A stretch of DNA of 64,000 nt, from positions 186,001 through 250,000 of the forward strand of contig CAWJNZ010000008.1 of assembly GCA_963844405.1 (NCBI GenBank), read 5' to 3'. The position numbers and the translations under genes were made by a program. This DNA comes from DASSUW01 sp963844405. GTDB taxonomy: Bacteria; Actinomycetota; Thermoleophilia; Solirubrobacterales; Solirubrobacteraceae. The notes under the pieces are model-generated. The model worked only from the letters and a program-made list of their open reading frames with translations, searched no databases and was not told the DNA's origin. Positions 8,151 to 16,943 of this stretch are shown here, in pieces; within the stretch, counting starts at the first letter, position 1; each line of letters opens with the position of its first letter.

Positions 8151-9776
8151 TCAGACGCGCGCCAAGTTGGCCGACCAGCCGCCTTCATAGGCGTGGGCGG
8201 CGCCGTCGGCGACGACCACGATGCGGTCGGCGATGCGGTCGAGGAAGTAGCGGTCGTGGGAGACCGCCACCACCGTGCCGTCGTAGTGCTCGAGCGCGTC
8301 TTCGAGCACCTCGATCGAGTCGATGTCGAGATGGTTGGTCGGCTCGTCGAGCAGGAGGCAGTTCGGAGCGTCCTCCATCAGCAGCAGGAAGGCGAGCCGC
8401 GTGCGCTCGCCGCCGCTCAGCGTGCTGACCGGGCGCCGGGTCTGCTCGTAGTCGAAGAGGAAAGCCATCAGCCGGCGGACCGCCGCGTCCTCGGCCATCG
8501 AGCGGCCGGCCCGCAGGACGTCGATCACCGCCGCTTCCTCCGGGAGCCCGGCGGCGGCCTGCGACAGGTAGCCGACCTCGATGCCGGAGCCGATCCAGCG
8601 CTCGCCGCCCGCCGGCGCCAGGCCGCCGCCGAGCGTCCGCAGCAGCGCGGTCTTGCCGGCCCCGTTCGGCCCCACGACGCCGACGCGCTCGCCGCGCGCG
8701 ACGACCAGGTCGACGTCGAGCAGGACGGGGTCGTCGGGGTCGAAGGCCACGTCGACGTCCTCGAGCGCGAGCACGCGCTGGCCGCCGCGCACCGCGCTGC
8801 GGAAGCCCAGCGCCATCTTGCGGCGCTCGAACACCGGCCGCTCGACCTTCTCCATCCTGTCGATCTGCATCTGCTTCACGCGGGCCTGGCGCGCGGCGCG
8901 CTCGTTCACGCGGATGTGCGCCCAGTGGCGGAAGCGGCGGACGGCCTCCTCCAGCCGCGCGATCTCCTTCTGCTGGGTGACGTACTGCTGCCGCTGGCGC
9001 TCGAGCTCGAGCTGGCGGGCGACGGCGTAGGCGCTGTAGTCGCCGGGCCAGATCCGGATGCGGCCGCGGTCGAGCTCGGCGATGGCGCCGACGCAGGCGT
9101 CGAGCAGGTGGCGGTCGTGCGAGACCATCAGCACCGCGCCGTCGAAGTCGTCGACGACACGCTCGAGCTGGTCGCGGCGCCGCATGTCGAGGTGCGCCTC
9201 CGGCTCGTCGAGCATCAGCACCTGCGGGCGGCGGGCCAGGCAGGCGGCGAGGGCGGCGAGCTTGCGCTGGCCGCCGCTCAGCTCGGCGGTCGGGACGTCG
9301 CCGGGCACGTCGAGCTCGTCGAGCAGGGCGCGCGCCTCGCCCTCCGCGCGGTCGCCGCCGTGCTCCTGCCAGCGGGCGAGCAGGCGCTCCTGGTGCGCCA
9401 GCGCGCGCGCCATCGCGTCGAGGTCGGCGGCGAGCTTCGGGTCGGCGAGCCGGCGCTCGACCGCCGCCAGCTCCTGCTCGAGCTCGGCCAGCTCCGGCCG
9501 GGCCGCTCGCACCCACGCCGGCGGCGTGCGCTCGTCGCCGGGCACGTGCTGGGGCAGGAAGGCGTGGACGAGCCCGCGGCGGCGGGTCACGGTGCCGGCG
9601 TCGGGGTGCTCGAGGCCGGCGAGGATGGCCAGCAGCGTCGACTTGCCGCCGCCGTTGGGGCCCAGCACGCCGATGCGCATGCCGTCGGCGAGCTCGAGGT
9701 CGAGCCCGTCGAGGATCCGGCGCCCGCCGAACGACTTGGCGATGCCGCGGGCGGAGAGGAGCGGGACGGTGGCCAT
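8151..9776 (-). CDS. ABC-F family ATPase
   Basis: A 541-residue soluble protein with two ATP-binding cassettes and no membrane span, the ABC-F layout. First cassette: Walker A GPNGGGKST (39-47), signature LSGGQRKLAAL, and Walker B LMLDEPEAHLD, slightly different from the usual DEPTNHLD. A charged coiled linker (about 220-300, rich in R, K, Q) follows, corresponding to the P-site tRNA-interaction motif. Second cassette: GPNGAGKT, LSGGERTRLAF and LLLDEPTNHLD. Members act on the ribosome, either in translation-stress relief or antibiotic protection; which role applies here cannot be told. It is divergent from the dehydrogenase gene, 22 bp away. Confidence 0.93.
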   Translation of the reverse strand: MATVPLLSARGIAKSFGGRRILDGLDLELADGMRIGVLGPNGGGKSTLLAILAGLEHPDAGTVTRRRGLVHAFLPQHVPGDERTPPAWVRAARPELAELEQELAAVERRLADPKLAADLDAMARALAHQERLLARWQEHGGDRAEGEARALLDELDVPGDVPTAELSGGQRKLAALAACLARRPQVLMLDEPEAHLDMRRRDQLERVVDDFDGAVLMVSHDRHLLDACVGAIAELDRGRIRIWPGDYSAYAVARQLELERQRQQYVTQQKEIARLEEAVRRFRHWAHIRVNERAARQARVKQMQIDRMEKVERPVFERRKMALGFRSAVRGGQRVLALEDVDVAFDPDDPVLLDVDLVVARGERVGVVGPNGAGKTALLRTLGGGLAPAGGERWIGSGIEVGYLSQAAAGLPEEAAVIDVLRAGRSMAEDAAVRRLMAFLFDYEQTRRPVSTLSGGERTRLAFLLLMEDAPNCLLLDEPTNHLDIDSIEVLEDALEHYDGTVVAVSHDRYFLDRIADRIVVVADGAAHAYEGGWSANLARV

Positions 9777-9798
9777 CGGGCCGGGTAGGTTCGCAGGC
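9777..9798. promoter_or_regulatory. 22-bp divergent promoter region between ABC-F and dehydrogenase genes
   Basis: Rightward, TAGGTT (9786-9791) stands 7 nt before the ATG at 9799. Leftward, TACCCG (complement of 9782-9787) stands 5 nt before the ATG at 9776. Neither gene has a Shine-Dalgarno sequence. The two hexamers overlap, suggesting leaderless transcripts from back-to-back promoters; the leftward spacing is short, so that assignment is weaker. Confidence 0.45.
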
Positions 9799-10684
9799 AT
9801 GCCACCGACCGTCCACGTCGCGCCCGAGGCCGATCCCGGGGTGGAGGCCGCCGTGCGCGCGGCGGGCGGGGAGATCGGGCCGCTCGAGCAGGCCGACGGG
9901 CTGGTCTGGGTGGATTCGAGCCCCGACGGCTTCCCGGCGGAGCTCCCGGAGCGGCGTCGGCTGGGTGCAGCTGCCGTCGGCGGGGGTCGAGCGCTGGCTG
10001 GACCGGATCGACGGCGACCGGCAGTGGACCTCGGCGGCTCCGGCGTTCGGGCGATCGGTCGCCGAGCACGCGCTCGCGCTGATGCTGGCGGGGGTGCGCC
10101 GGCTGCACGAGTTCGCGCGCGCCCGCACGTGGACGCGGCCGGAGATCGGCCAGCTCGCCCGCTCGACGGTGGCGATCGTCGGCACCGGCGCGATCGGGCG
10201 GGCGCTGATCGGGCTGCTCGAGCCGTTCGAGGTGGAGGTGCTGGCGCTGACCCGGCGCGGCCGCGACGGCACGCTGCCGGTGGAGCGTCTCGGCGAGGTG
10301 CTGCCGCGCGCCCACTTCGTCGTGATCGCCGCGCCGGCCACGCCGGCCACCCGCCACCTGATCGGCGCCGAGGAGCTGGCCGCCATGCGCGAGGACGCCT
10401 GGCTCGTGAACGTCTCGCGCGGCGCGCTGGTCGACACCGACGCCCTCGTGGCGGCGCTGGAGGCCGGCTCGATCGCGGGCGCGGCGCTCGACGTCACGGA
10501 CCCCGAGCCGCTGCCCGACGACCACCCGCTGTGGTCGCAGCCGCGCGCGCTCATCACCGCGCACGTCGCCAACCCCGATGCCACGCTGCGGCGCGACCTC
10601 GCGGAGCTCGTGGGCGAGCAGGTGCGGCGGCTGGCGGCCGGCGAGCCGCTGCTCTCGCCGATCGACCCCGGCGCCGGTTACTGA
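9799..10684 (+). CDS. D-isomer-specific 2-hydroxyacid dehydrogenase, frameshifted near the N-terminus
   Basis: NAD-dependent dehydrogenase of the D-2-hydroxyacid family. The Rossmann dinucleotide motif is GTGAIG. The active-site trio is visible as R in VNVSRGALVD, E in DVTDPEPLP and H in ITAHVAN. The first 50 residues (from MPPTVHVAPEADPG) are in one frame; near 9948-9954 the frame slips and resumes at SGVGWVQLPSAGVERW. The corrected protein is about 294 residues, slightly short for the family but with all catalytic parts. The 3' end overlaps the pyrophosphatase gene by 7 nt. Substrate is not predictable. Confidence 0.85.
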
Positions 10685-11154
10685 GACCGCGACTCGTCGA
10701 GCAGCCGCTCGGCGACCTCGCGCGGCTCCCAGCCCTGGATCTCGACCTCCTTGCCCTCCGGCACCTTGTAGATCGAGAAGAAGTGCTCGATCTCGCCGCG
10801 GAGCTGGCTCGGGAGGTCGTCGAGCTCCTCCATGTGGCTCCAGTTCGGGTCCTCGTAGGGGACGCAGAGCAGCTTGTCGTCCTGCCCGGCTTCGTCCGTG
10901 GTGCGGAGGACGGCGATCACGCGGACCGGGATCACGCAGCCGGGGAAGGTCGGCGCCGAGACGCACACCAGGGCGTCGAGCGGCGTGCCCTTGGGCGAGC
11001 GCGTGCCCGGGATGAAGCCGTAGTCGGTGGGATAGACGACCGAGGAGAAGAGGAAGCGATCGAGCTTGATCGCACCGAGCTCCTCGTCCCAGGTGTACTT
11101 GTTCCGCGATCCTTTCGGGATCTCGACCAGGCAGTTGACGGGCTCGCCGGCCAT
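10678..11154 (-). CDS. ppa: Inorganic pyrophosphatase (family I)
   Basis: Hydrolyses pyrophosphate to two phosphates in the cytoplasm, pulling biosynthetic reactions forward. The signature run VEIPKGSRNKYTWDEELG, then DRFLFSSVVYPTDYGFIPGT and the acidic DDKL segment, match soluble family I enzymes. The start is placed at ATG 11154 (MAGEPVNCLVEIPKG) because family members begin just before VEIPKG; upstream in-frame ATGs at 11169 and 11175 are possible. The length (158 aa) fits bacterial hexameric forms. It is divergent from mscL, whose Shine-Dalgarno sequence lies at the other end of the gap. Confidence 0.92.
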   Translation of the reverse strand: MAGEPVNCLVEIPKGSRNKYTWDEELGAIKLDRFLFSSVVYPTDYGFIPGTRSPKGTPLDALVCVSAPTFPGCVIPVRVIAVLRTTDEAGQDDKLLCVPYEDPNWSHMEELDDLPSQLRGEIEHFFSIYKVPEGKEVEIQGWEPREVAERLLDESRSQ

Positions 11155-11193
11155 GGGCCGGGCGAGCATACCCATGGGAGACGGAGGTGCCCG

Positions 11194-11577
11194 ATGATGA
11201 AGGAGTTCCGCGAGTTCCTGCTGCGCGGGAACGTCGTCGACCTGGCGGTGGCGGTCGTGATCGGCGCCGCGTTCGGCGCCGTGGTGACCTCGGTCGTCGA
11301 GGACCTGCTCACGCCGCTGATCGCCGCCTTCCTCGGCGAGCCCGACTTCAGCCGCCTCACCTTCACGATCAACGGGTCGGTCTTCCGCTACGGCGAGTTC
11401 CTGAACGCCGTCTTCTCGTTCCTGACGATCGCCGCGGCGGTCTTCTTCCTCGTCATCAAGCCGGTCAACACGCTGATGGCGCGGCTGAAGGCCGGCGAGG
11501 AGCCGGAGCCCGAGGCCCTGCCGGCCGACGTGGTGCTGCTGAGCGAGATCCGCGACCTGCTGAAGGTCAGGCCGTAG
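11194..11577 (+). CDS. mscL: Large-conductance mechanosensitive channel MscL
   Basis: A pentameric membrane channel that opens under high membrane tension during hypo-osmotic shock. The 127-residue protein has the N-terminal amphipathic helix FREFLLRGNVVDLAVAVVIG, pore helix 1 with GAAFGAVVTS, and a second helix FLTIAAAVFFLVIKPVN followed by the charged C-terminal bundle. Size and order are typical. The start is supported by a strong GGAGACGGAGGT box at 11177-11188. The 3' end overlaps the convergent cupin gene by 11 nt. Confidence 0.95.
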   Translation: MMKEFREFLLRGNVVDLAVAVVIGAAFGAVVTSVVEDLLTPLIAAFLGEPDFSRLTFTINGSVFRYGEFLNAVFSFLTIAAAVFFLVIKPVNTLMARLKAGEEPEPEALPADVVLLSEIRDLLKVRP

Positions 11578-11947
11578 GGGGCCGGCCGTCGCGGCCCACG
11601 TAGCCGCCCTCGCCGCCCACGCACATGTAGACGGCCTCCTCGGAGTCCGAGAGGTTGCGCAGGGAGCGGACGACGGGCGCGTCGACGCGCGCCAGGCCGC
11701 CCGGGCCGAGCGTCTGCCTGGCGCCGTCGAAGTCGAACTCGATCTCGCCCGCCATGACCACGTACAGCTCCTGCTGGCGGTCGTGGAAGTGGCGGCGCGA
11801 CTCGAAGCCGGCCGGCAGCACGACGGCGTTCACGCCGAACTCCGTGACGTCGAGCGCCCGGCGCACCTTGCGGAATCCGGGGCCTTCGCCGAGGTCGTCG
11901 ATGGAGGCGACCGCCCAGCCATTCCCCTTTACCGGGTCCTTCGGCAT
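11567..11947 (-). CDS. Single-domain cupin protein
   Basis: A 126-residue small beta-barrel. The metal-site motif appears as RRHFHDRQQELYVVMAGEIEFD, with HxH and glutamate ligands; the second half (LARVDAPVVRSLRN) lacks the usual final histidine. Likely a metal-binding cupin or a small isomerase/sensor; the substrate is unknown. It is divergent from otsB with only 20 bp between start codons and no Shine-Dalgarno. TAGTAT stands 8 nt before the ATG. Confidence 0.85.
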   Translation of the reverse strand: MPKDPVKGNGWAVASIDDLGEGPGFRKVRRALDVTEFGVNAVVLPAGFESRRHFHDRQQELYVVMAGEIEFDFDGARQTLGPGGLARVDAPVVRSLRNLSDSEEAVYMCVGGEGGYVGRDGRPPTA

Positions 11948-11967
11948 CGGCCGCCATACTAACCCCA
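11948..11967. promoter_or_regulatory. 20-bp divergent promoter region between cupin and otsB
   Basis: Leftward: TAGTAT (complement of 11956-11961) then 8 nt to the cupin ATG. Rightward: CATACT (11955-11960) then 7 nt to the otsB GTG. The two -10-like boxes occupy the same six or seven bases, so the two polymerases would compete. There is no room for a 5' untranslated region on either side. Confidence 0.5.
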
Positions 11968-12776
11968 GTGCCGGGCCCGACAGGAACTCTCGAGGAGCTG
12001 CTCCGGCCCCTGAAGGCCGACCCTCAGCGCTCGGCGATCCTGCTCGACGTCGACGGCGTGCTGGCCCCGATCGTGCAGCACCCGGACGACGCGCACATGC
12101 CGGAGAGCACGCGCCGGCCGCTGATCGAGGTGGCGAAGCGCTACGGCGTCGTCGCCTGCGTGTCCGGCCGCCGGGCGTCCGACGCCCGCCGGATCGTCTC
12201 GCTCGGCTCGATCGCCTACCTCGGCTCCCACGGCAGCGAGGTCCTGCTCCCCGGCTCGATCGCGCCGGAGCTCGACCGCGAGCTGCAGGCGTGGACGCGA
12301 CGCGTCCAGCGGTTCGCCGACGAGGCGTTCGACGACCGCCTGCGGAAGCTGCGCGTGCGGCTCGAGGACAAGGAGGCGATCGCCGCGCTCCACTGGCGCG
12401 GCGTGCCCGACGAGGAGGAGGCGCAGGCCGCGATGGAGGACGTCGCCGCGGCGGCCGAGAAGGCCGGCTTCACCGCCCACTGGGGCCGCAAGGTGCTCGA
12501 GATCCGGCCGCCCGTGCGGATCGACAAGGGCGCGGGCGATCGTCAGCCTGCTGCGCGACCGCCAGCTCGCCGCCGGGCTCTACGTGGGCGACGACACCAC
12601 CGACCTCGACGCGTTCCGCGGCCTCACCGAGCTCGTCGAGGCGGGGCGGCCTGGGCACAGCCGTGCGGGTCGGCGTGCGGTCGGACGAGGGGCCGTCGGC
12701 GCTGGCGCGCGAGGCCGACGTGATGGTCGACGGGACCGACGGCGTCCGCCAGCTGCTCCAGGCTCTGCTCGACTGA
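11968..12776 (+). CDS. otsB: Trehalose-6-phosphate phosphatase (HAD superfamily), two indels
   Basis: Removes the phosphate from trehalose 6-phosphate, the last step of OtsA/OtsB trehalose synthesis. HAD motif I is LLDVDGVLAP (D27 nucleophile, D29 acid/base). The cap region carries GSHGSEV, and HAD motif IV is GDDTTDLDAF. Two slips break the frame: an apparent extra G near 12537 (IDKGA/IVSLLRD) and another in a G run near 12645 (before GLGTAVRVGVRSDEG). The corrected length of about 268 residues fits the family. It uses a GTG start without a ribosome site. otsA is not in the window. Confidence 0.88.
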
Positions 12777-12780
12777 CCCG

Positions 12781-13300
12781 GTGCGTTTCGGGGACTTCCT
12801 CAAGGCGACGGTCCTGCTGAACGCCGGCGCCGCCACGCTGCTGGCCGCCCTCACGGTCATCGGCCTCGCCCGCGAGGGCGACGGCACGCTGGCGATCTTC
12901 TGCGCCGTCTGGTGGGCGGGCGCCGTGCTGATCGGCATCTGGTTCGGCCGCCGCGCCGAGGCGAGCCCGCCGATCGCCCGCCTGCTGACCACCGCCCGCA
13001 CCCAGACCACGCTGCCCGAGCTGCGGCCGGGCGTGACGCTGCTCAACCGCCTGTGGTCGCTGCTCTTCATGACGCTCGCGTCGGCGATCGCGAGCGTCTT
13101 CGTGCCGCAGGTGGCCGCCGTGGCCGCCGGCTTCAACGATCATCCTCGCGCTCACGCTGCGGCGGCAGGAGTCCGCCGTGTCGGCGATCGAGGAGCGCGA
13201 CGGGGCGCGCTTCTACGTCGACCGCACGTCGCCCTTCCACCCGATCCGGCTCGTCCGCACCCCCGGCTTCGGCGGCGTGTTCCTCCGCCAGCTCACCTAG
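12781..13300 (+). CDS. Membrane protein, one indel
   Basis: The GTG start lies 4 nt after otsB. Hydrophobic spans are seen at ATVLLNAGAATLLAALTVIG, AIFCAVWWAGAVLIGIWFG and LLFMTLASAIASVFVP. After an extra A near 13139 the frame continues IILALTLRRQESAVSAIEERDGARFYVD and ends GGVFLRQLT. The corrected protein is about 172 residues with four spans and a short C-terminal soluble tail. It is not assigned to a family; close conservation with otsB cannot be judged here. Confidence 0.65.
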
Positions 13301-13340
13301 ATGATTGATTCCGCGGCCCGCGGGTCGTGGAATCAGTCAT
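13301..13340. terminator. Bidirectional hairpin between convergent genes
   Basis: Inverted repeat: ATGATTGATTCC (13301-13312) pairs with GGAATCAGTCAT (13329-13340) at 11 of 12 positions, around a GC-rich loop that can pair further. The left arm starts directly after the TAG of the membrane-protein gene and the right arm contains the polX stop (13337-13339). Consistent with a shared terminator for both strands. Confidence 0.6.
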
Positions 13341-15077
13341 CTCGCTCGCTTCCGCAGCGGCGCGAACTCCTTCCACGGGAGCGTGTTGGCCACGTGCTCC
13401 TTCGTCAGCCACGCCCGCCGGGCGGTGGCGATGCCGTAGCGGCGGAACTCGCGGATGTCGCGCAGCGAGTGGGCGTCGGTGTTGACGAGGATGCGCACGC
13501 CGGCCTCGGCGGCCGCGCGGGCGTGGACGTCGTTGAGGTCGCGCCGGTCGGGCGACGAGTTGATCTCGATCATCGTGCCCGTGCGCGCGGCGGCCTCGAT
13601 CACGCGGTCCATGTCGAGCTCGTAGGGCGGCCGGCGCTCGATCTTGCGGCCGGTCGGGTGACCGATCGCGTCCACCAGCGGGTGCTCGATCGCCGCCACC
13701 AGCCGGTCGGTCATCGCTTCGCGCTCCATCGCGAACGACGTGTGGATGGAGGCGATCACCCAGTCGAGCTCGGCCAGCACCTCGTCGGGGTAGTCGGGCG
13801 CGCCGTCGGTGAGGATGTTGGTCTCGGTCCCGATCAGCAGGTCGAAGCCGTCGAGCTGCGCGTCGAGCGCCCGGATCTCCTCGATCCGCGCGCGCAGCTG
13901 GTCGGCGGTCACGTGGTTGCCGAAGCCGTGGGTGGCGGAGTGGTCGGTGATGGCGAGGTACTCGAGGCCGAGCTCCTGCGCCGCGCGCGCCATCGTCTCG
14001 GCCGTCTCCGTGCCGTCCGACGTCGTCGTGTGGGAGTGCAGCTCACCGCGCACGTCGCGGAGCTCGATCAGGTCGGGCAGCGCGCCGCGGGCCGCCGCCT
14101 CGAGCTCACCGCGGCCCTCGCGCAGCTCGGGCGGGATCCACTCCAGCCCGAGCGCGGCGTAGACCTCCTCCTCGGTCGGGCAGCGCAGGGTCTCGCCGGT
14201 GGCGTCGTCGAGGATCCCGTACTCGGATACGTGCAGCCCGCGCCGCACCGCCGACTCGCGCAGCGCCACGTTGTGGGCCTTCGAGCCGGTGAAGTGCTGG
14301 AGGACGTTGCCGAACTGGTCGGGCTCGACGACCTTGAGGTCGATCTTCAGGCCCGAGTGGGTGCTCACGCGGGCGCCGGCCGTGCCGGTGTTGCCGACCG
14401 ACTCGACGATCTCCAGCTCGGTCAGCGCCGTGGAGAGCGCCGCGGGATCGGAGGCGGTGGCGATGACGTCGATGTCCTTGACCGAGTCGCCCCAGCGGCG
14501 CAGCGAGCCCGCGGCCTCGACCCGGTCGGCCGCCGTGTGCTCGCGGAGCGCCGCCACCACCTGCTCGGCGGTCTCCAGCGCGCGCGAGAGCACGACCCGC
14601 CGCGCGGGCCCGTTCTCCTGCGTGCTCCGCCAGCACCTTCCGGAGGTTCTCCTCAGCCTTGGCCCCGAACCCGCGCAGCCCGCGCAGCCGCCCGTCCTCG
14701 ATCGCCGCCCGCAACGCGTCGAGCGAGTCGATCCCGATCTCGTCGTAGAGCCGCTTGGCGCGCTTGGGGCCGAAGCCCGGCAGCTGCATGACCGAGATCA
14801 GGCCGACGGGCACCCGCTCGCGCAGCTTGACGGCGGCCGGGATGTCGCCGGTCTCGTCGAGCGCGATCAGCTTCTCCTCGAGCGTCTTGCCGATCCCCGG
14901 CAGCTCGGTCACGCGACCCTCGCGCGCGAGCTGGATCACCGACACCGACGAGTCGCGCACCGTGCGGGCCGCGTTGCGGTAGGCGATCACGCGGTACTGG
15001 ACCGCGCCGTCGAGCTCGTACAGGTCCCCGAGCTCCTCGAGCGCGGCGGCGATCTGGGCATTGGTGAGGTCGGCCAC
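13337..15077 (-). CDS. polX: DNA polymerase/3'-5' exonuclease PolX, one indel
   Basis: Repair polymerase of family X with a C-terminal PHP nuclease. N-terminal half: helix-hairpin-helix region with ELPGIGKTLEEKL and QLPGFGPKRAKRLYDEIG. Polymerase core: AAGSLRRWGDSVKDIDVI (the GS/metal-site segment). PHP domain: RGELHSHTTTSDGTET, AITDHSATHGFG, then EINSSPDRRDL and VNTDAHS, all metal-ligand motifs. The frame slips near 14600-14620 between ERARA and VVLSRALETAEQ; the corrected protein is about 580 residues, as expected. GTG start; the 26-bp gap to the next gene contains a symmetrical promoter-like box. Confidence 0.92.
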
Positions 15078-15103
15078 GGTCTCGCGTAGGCTACGCGCCC
15101 TTC
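15078..15103. promoter_or_regulatory. 26-bp symmetrical divergent promoter region (polX / glycosyltransferase)
   Basis: The gap contains CGCGTAGGCTACGCG (15083-15097), a perfect inverted repeat around one central G. It yields TAGGCT on the + strand (15087-15092, 11 nt before the ATG at 15104) and TAGCCT on the - strand (10 nt before the GTG at 15077). Either one bidirectional -10 element or an operator overlapping it. Confidence 0.5.
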
Positions 15104-15844
15104 ATGCCGGCGCCGGTCTGGGTGATCCTGCCGACCTACAACGAGGCCGAGAACCTCGAGACGGTCGTGGCGGCCGTGCGGGCCTCGCTGCCCGAGGCGC
15201 GCGTGCTCGTGGTCGACGACAGCTCGCCGGACGGCACGGGCGCCATCGCCGACGGGCTCGGCGGCGTCGAGGTCCTGCACCGGCCGCGCAAGTCCGGCCT
15301 CGGGCGCGCCTACGTGGCCGGCTTCGCCCACGCGCTGCGCGCCGGCGCCGGCAGCGTCGTGGAGATGGACGCCGACCTCTCGCACGACCCAGCCGACCTC
15401 CCGCGCCTGCTCGAGCCGCTGGCCGCGGGCGCCGACCTCGCCCTCGGCTCGCGCTACGTGCCGGGTGGGGGGATCCGCGACTGGGATGCGGTGCGCCGCG
15501 GGATCTCCCGCTTCGGCTGCGGCTACGCCCGGCGCGTGCTCGGCGTCCCGGTCCGCGACCTCACCGGCGGCTTCAAGGCCTTCCGCGCCGACGCGCTCGA
15601 GGCGATCGACTACGCCAGCGTCCGCTCGCAGGGCTACGCCTTCCAGGTGGAGCTCACCTATCGCGCGCTGCGCCAGGGCCTGGAGGTCGTGGAGGTGCCG
15701 GTCGTCTTCCGCGAGCGCGAGCGCGGCGAGTCGAAGATGTCGGCGCTGATCGCGCTCGAGGCGGCGTGGCTCGTCCCGCGCCTGCGGTTCGGTCGCCGGC
15801 GGTGGGAGAGCTCCGGCGAGCCCGCCCGGGCCCCGGTCGGGTGA
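15104..15844 (+). CDS. Polyprenol-phosphate mannosyltransferase-like GT2 enzyme
   Basis: Family 2 glycosyltransferase resembling dolichol-phosphate mannose synthase and actinobacterial Ppm1 catalytic domains: transfer of a sugar from a nucleotide donor to polyprenyl phosphate at the membrane face. Visible motifs are PTYNEAENLE (donor entry), VVDDSSPDGTG, the DXD metal site EMDADLSHDP, GSRYVPGG, and DLTGGFKAFR followed by GYAFQVEL. At 246 residues it is a lone catalytic domain with no membrane helices, like the soluble DPMS class. The product would supply lipid-linked mannose for lipoglycan or protein mannosylation. Confidence 0.87.
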   Translation: MPAPVWVILPTYNEAENLETVVAAVRASLPEARVLVVDDSSPDGTGAIADGLGGVEVLHRPRKSGLGRAYVAGFAHALRAGAGSVVEMDADLSHDPADLPRLLEPLAAGADLALGSRYVPGGGIRDWDAVRRGISRFGCGYARRVLGVPVRDLTGGFKAFRADALEAIDYASVRSQGYAFQVELTYRALRQGLEVVEVPVVFRERERGESKMSALIALEAAWLVPRLRFGRRRWESSGEPARAPVG

Positions 15845-15869
15845 GCGCGATTCGGGGGTTCGCACCGCC

Positions 15870-16589
15870 GTGCCGATGACAGAGGCGATGAAGGCCGAAG
15901 AGCTTGCCCTGGTCCAAGGCTGGGCGGACACGCGGGGCGCGCTCGCGCGCTGGCGGCGCGATCCCGTGCGGGTCCTGTGGCCGTGGACGCGCGGGGCGCT
16001 CGCCGTCGCCGTGCTGCTGCTCACGACCGTCTGGCTGGTCGCGACCCAGTCGACGCCGGACCCGACGGCCGGCTTCTTCCCGGGCATCTTCGCGCCGGCC
16101 GAGCTGAGCGACTTCGGCTTCATCCTCTACCGCAACGGGCTCGTGCTCGCCCTCCACGCGATGGCCTGCGTGGCCGGCTTCATCGCCGGCTCGTCGCTGC
16201 CCGCCGCGGCGACCGGCTACTCCGGGCGCTGGCGCAGGGTGCACGACCGCGCCGGCCCGCTGGCGATCGCCTTCGTGATCGCCGCCACGCTCTTCTCGCT
16301 CGGGACCCAGGGGTACGCGCTCGGCCGGGCGGCCGGCGACCTGTCCTTCCAGCTCGGCGTCTCGCCGCTGGTGCTGCTGCTCGGTCTGCTCCCGCACGCG
16401 CTGCCGGAGCTCACCGCGCTCTTCCTGCCGCTCGCCGCCTGGACGATCGCCTCGCGCCGCAAGCGGTGGGACGAGCTGCTCGCGGCGACCATCGTCACCG
16501 TCGCCGTGGCCGTCCCCGTGCTGGTCGTGGCAGCCGCGATCGAGACGTGGGTGACGCCGGACCTCCTCGCTATACTTTCTGAAGCGTAA
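15870..16589 (+). CDS. SpoIIM-family (stage II sporulation M-like) membrane protein
   Basis: A 239-residue protein with about five membrane spans. The family signature is visible late in the protein as PHALPELTALFLPLAAW (typical form PHG-x-E-L), followed by the last span AAAIETWVTPDLL, which matches the conserved AA-x-IE-x-x-TP ending. SpoIIM works with SpoIID and SpoIIP in Bacillus engulfment, but family members are widespread in non-sporulators with unknown roles. Start choice: GTG 15870, ATG 15876 or ATG 15888; none has a good ribosome site. Confidence 0.75.
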   Translation: MPMTEAMKAEELALVQGWADTRGALARWRRDPVRVLWPWTRGALAVAVLLLTTVWLVATQSTPDPTAGFFPGIFAPAELSDFGFILYRNGLVLALHAMACVAGFIAGSSLPAAATGYSGRWRRVHDRAGPLAIAFVIAATLFSLGTQGYALGRAAGDLSFQLGVSPLVLLLGLLPHALPELTALFLPLAAWTIASRRKRWDELLAATIVTVAVAVPVLVVAAAIETWVTPDLLAILSEA

Positions 16590-16616
16590 GAACCGCTGAG
16601 AGGAGCCCTGAACCGG

Positions 16617-16943
16617 ATGGCCGGGAACATCATCGACGTCACCGACACCACCTTCCAGGCCGAGGTCCTGGAGTCCGAGAAGCCCGTGCTCGTGGACTTC
16701 TGGGCCCCGTGGTGCGGGCCGTGCCGCGTGATCGCCCCGATCCTCGAGGAGATCGCCGGCGAGCGCGACGACCTGCGGATCGTCAAGCTCAACATCGACG
16801 AGAACCAGGAGACCCCGGTCGGCCTCGGGATCATGGCGATCCCGACGATGATCCTCTTCCGCAACGGCGCCGAGGCCAAGCGGATCACCGGCCAGATGCC
16901 GCGCAAGCGGCTCGAGGCCGAGCTCGAGCCCGCCCTGGCCTAA
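16617..16943 (+). CDS. trxA: Thioredoxin
   Basis: Cytoplasmic dithiol reductant, 108 residues, with the active site WCGPC (cysteines 33 and 36), the buried aspartate strand VLVDFWAPW and the cis-proline loop MAIPTMILF. Length and order are exactly those of thioredoxin 1. Upstream lie a TATACT box (16571-16576) and AGGAG (16601-16605), making this one of the few genes here with a normal leader and ribosome site; no convincing -35 is seen. The stop overlaps the convergent ileS stop region by 4 nt. Confidence 0.96.
   Translation: MAGNIIDVTDTTFQAEVLESEKPVLVDFWAPWCGPCRVIAPILEEIAGERDDLRIVKLNIDENQETPVGLGIMAIPTMILFRNGAEAKRITGQMPRKRLEAELEPALA

Noticed and set aside
8151..9776. Antibiotic-resistance ABC-F call
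   Set aside because: ABC-F family membership is clear, but the linker does not allow a resistance subtype to be named.
16548..16576. Complete sigma-70 promoter for trxA
   Set aside because: TATACT is good, but no -35 hexamer at 16-18 bp is convincing, so it is mentioned only with the gene.
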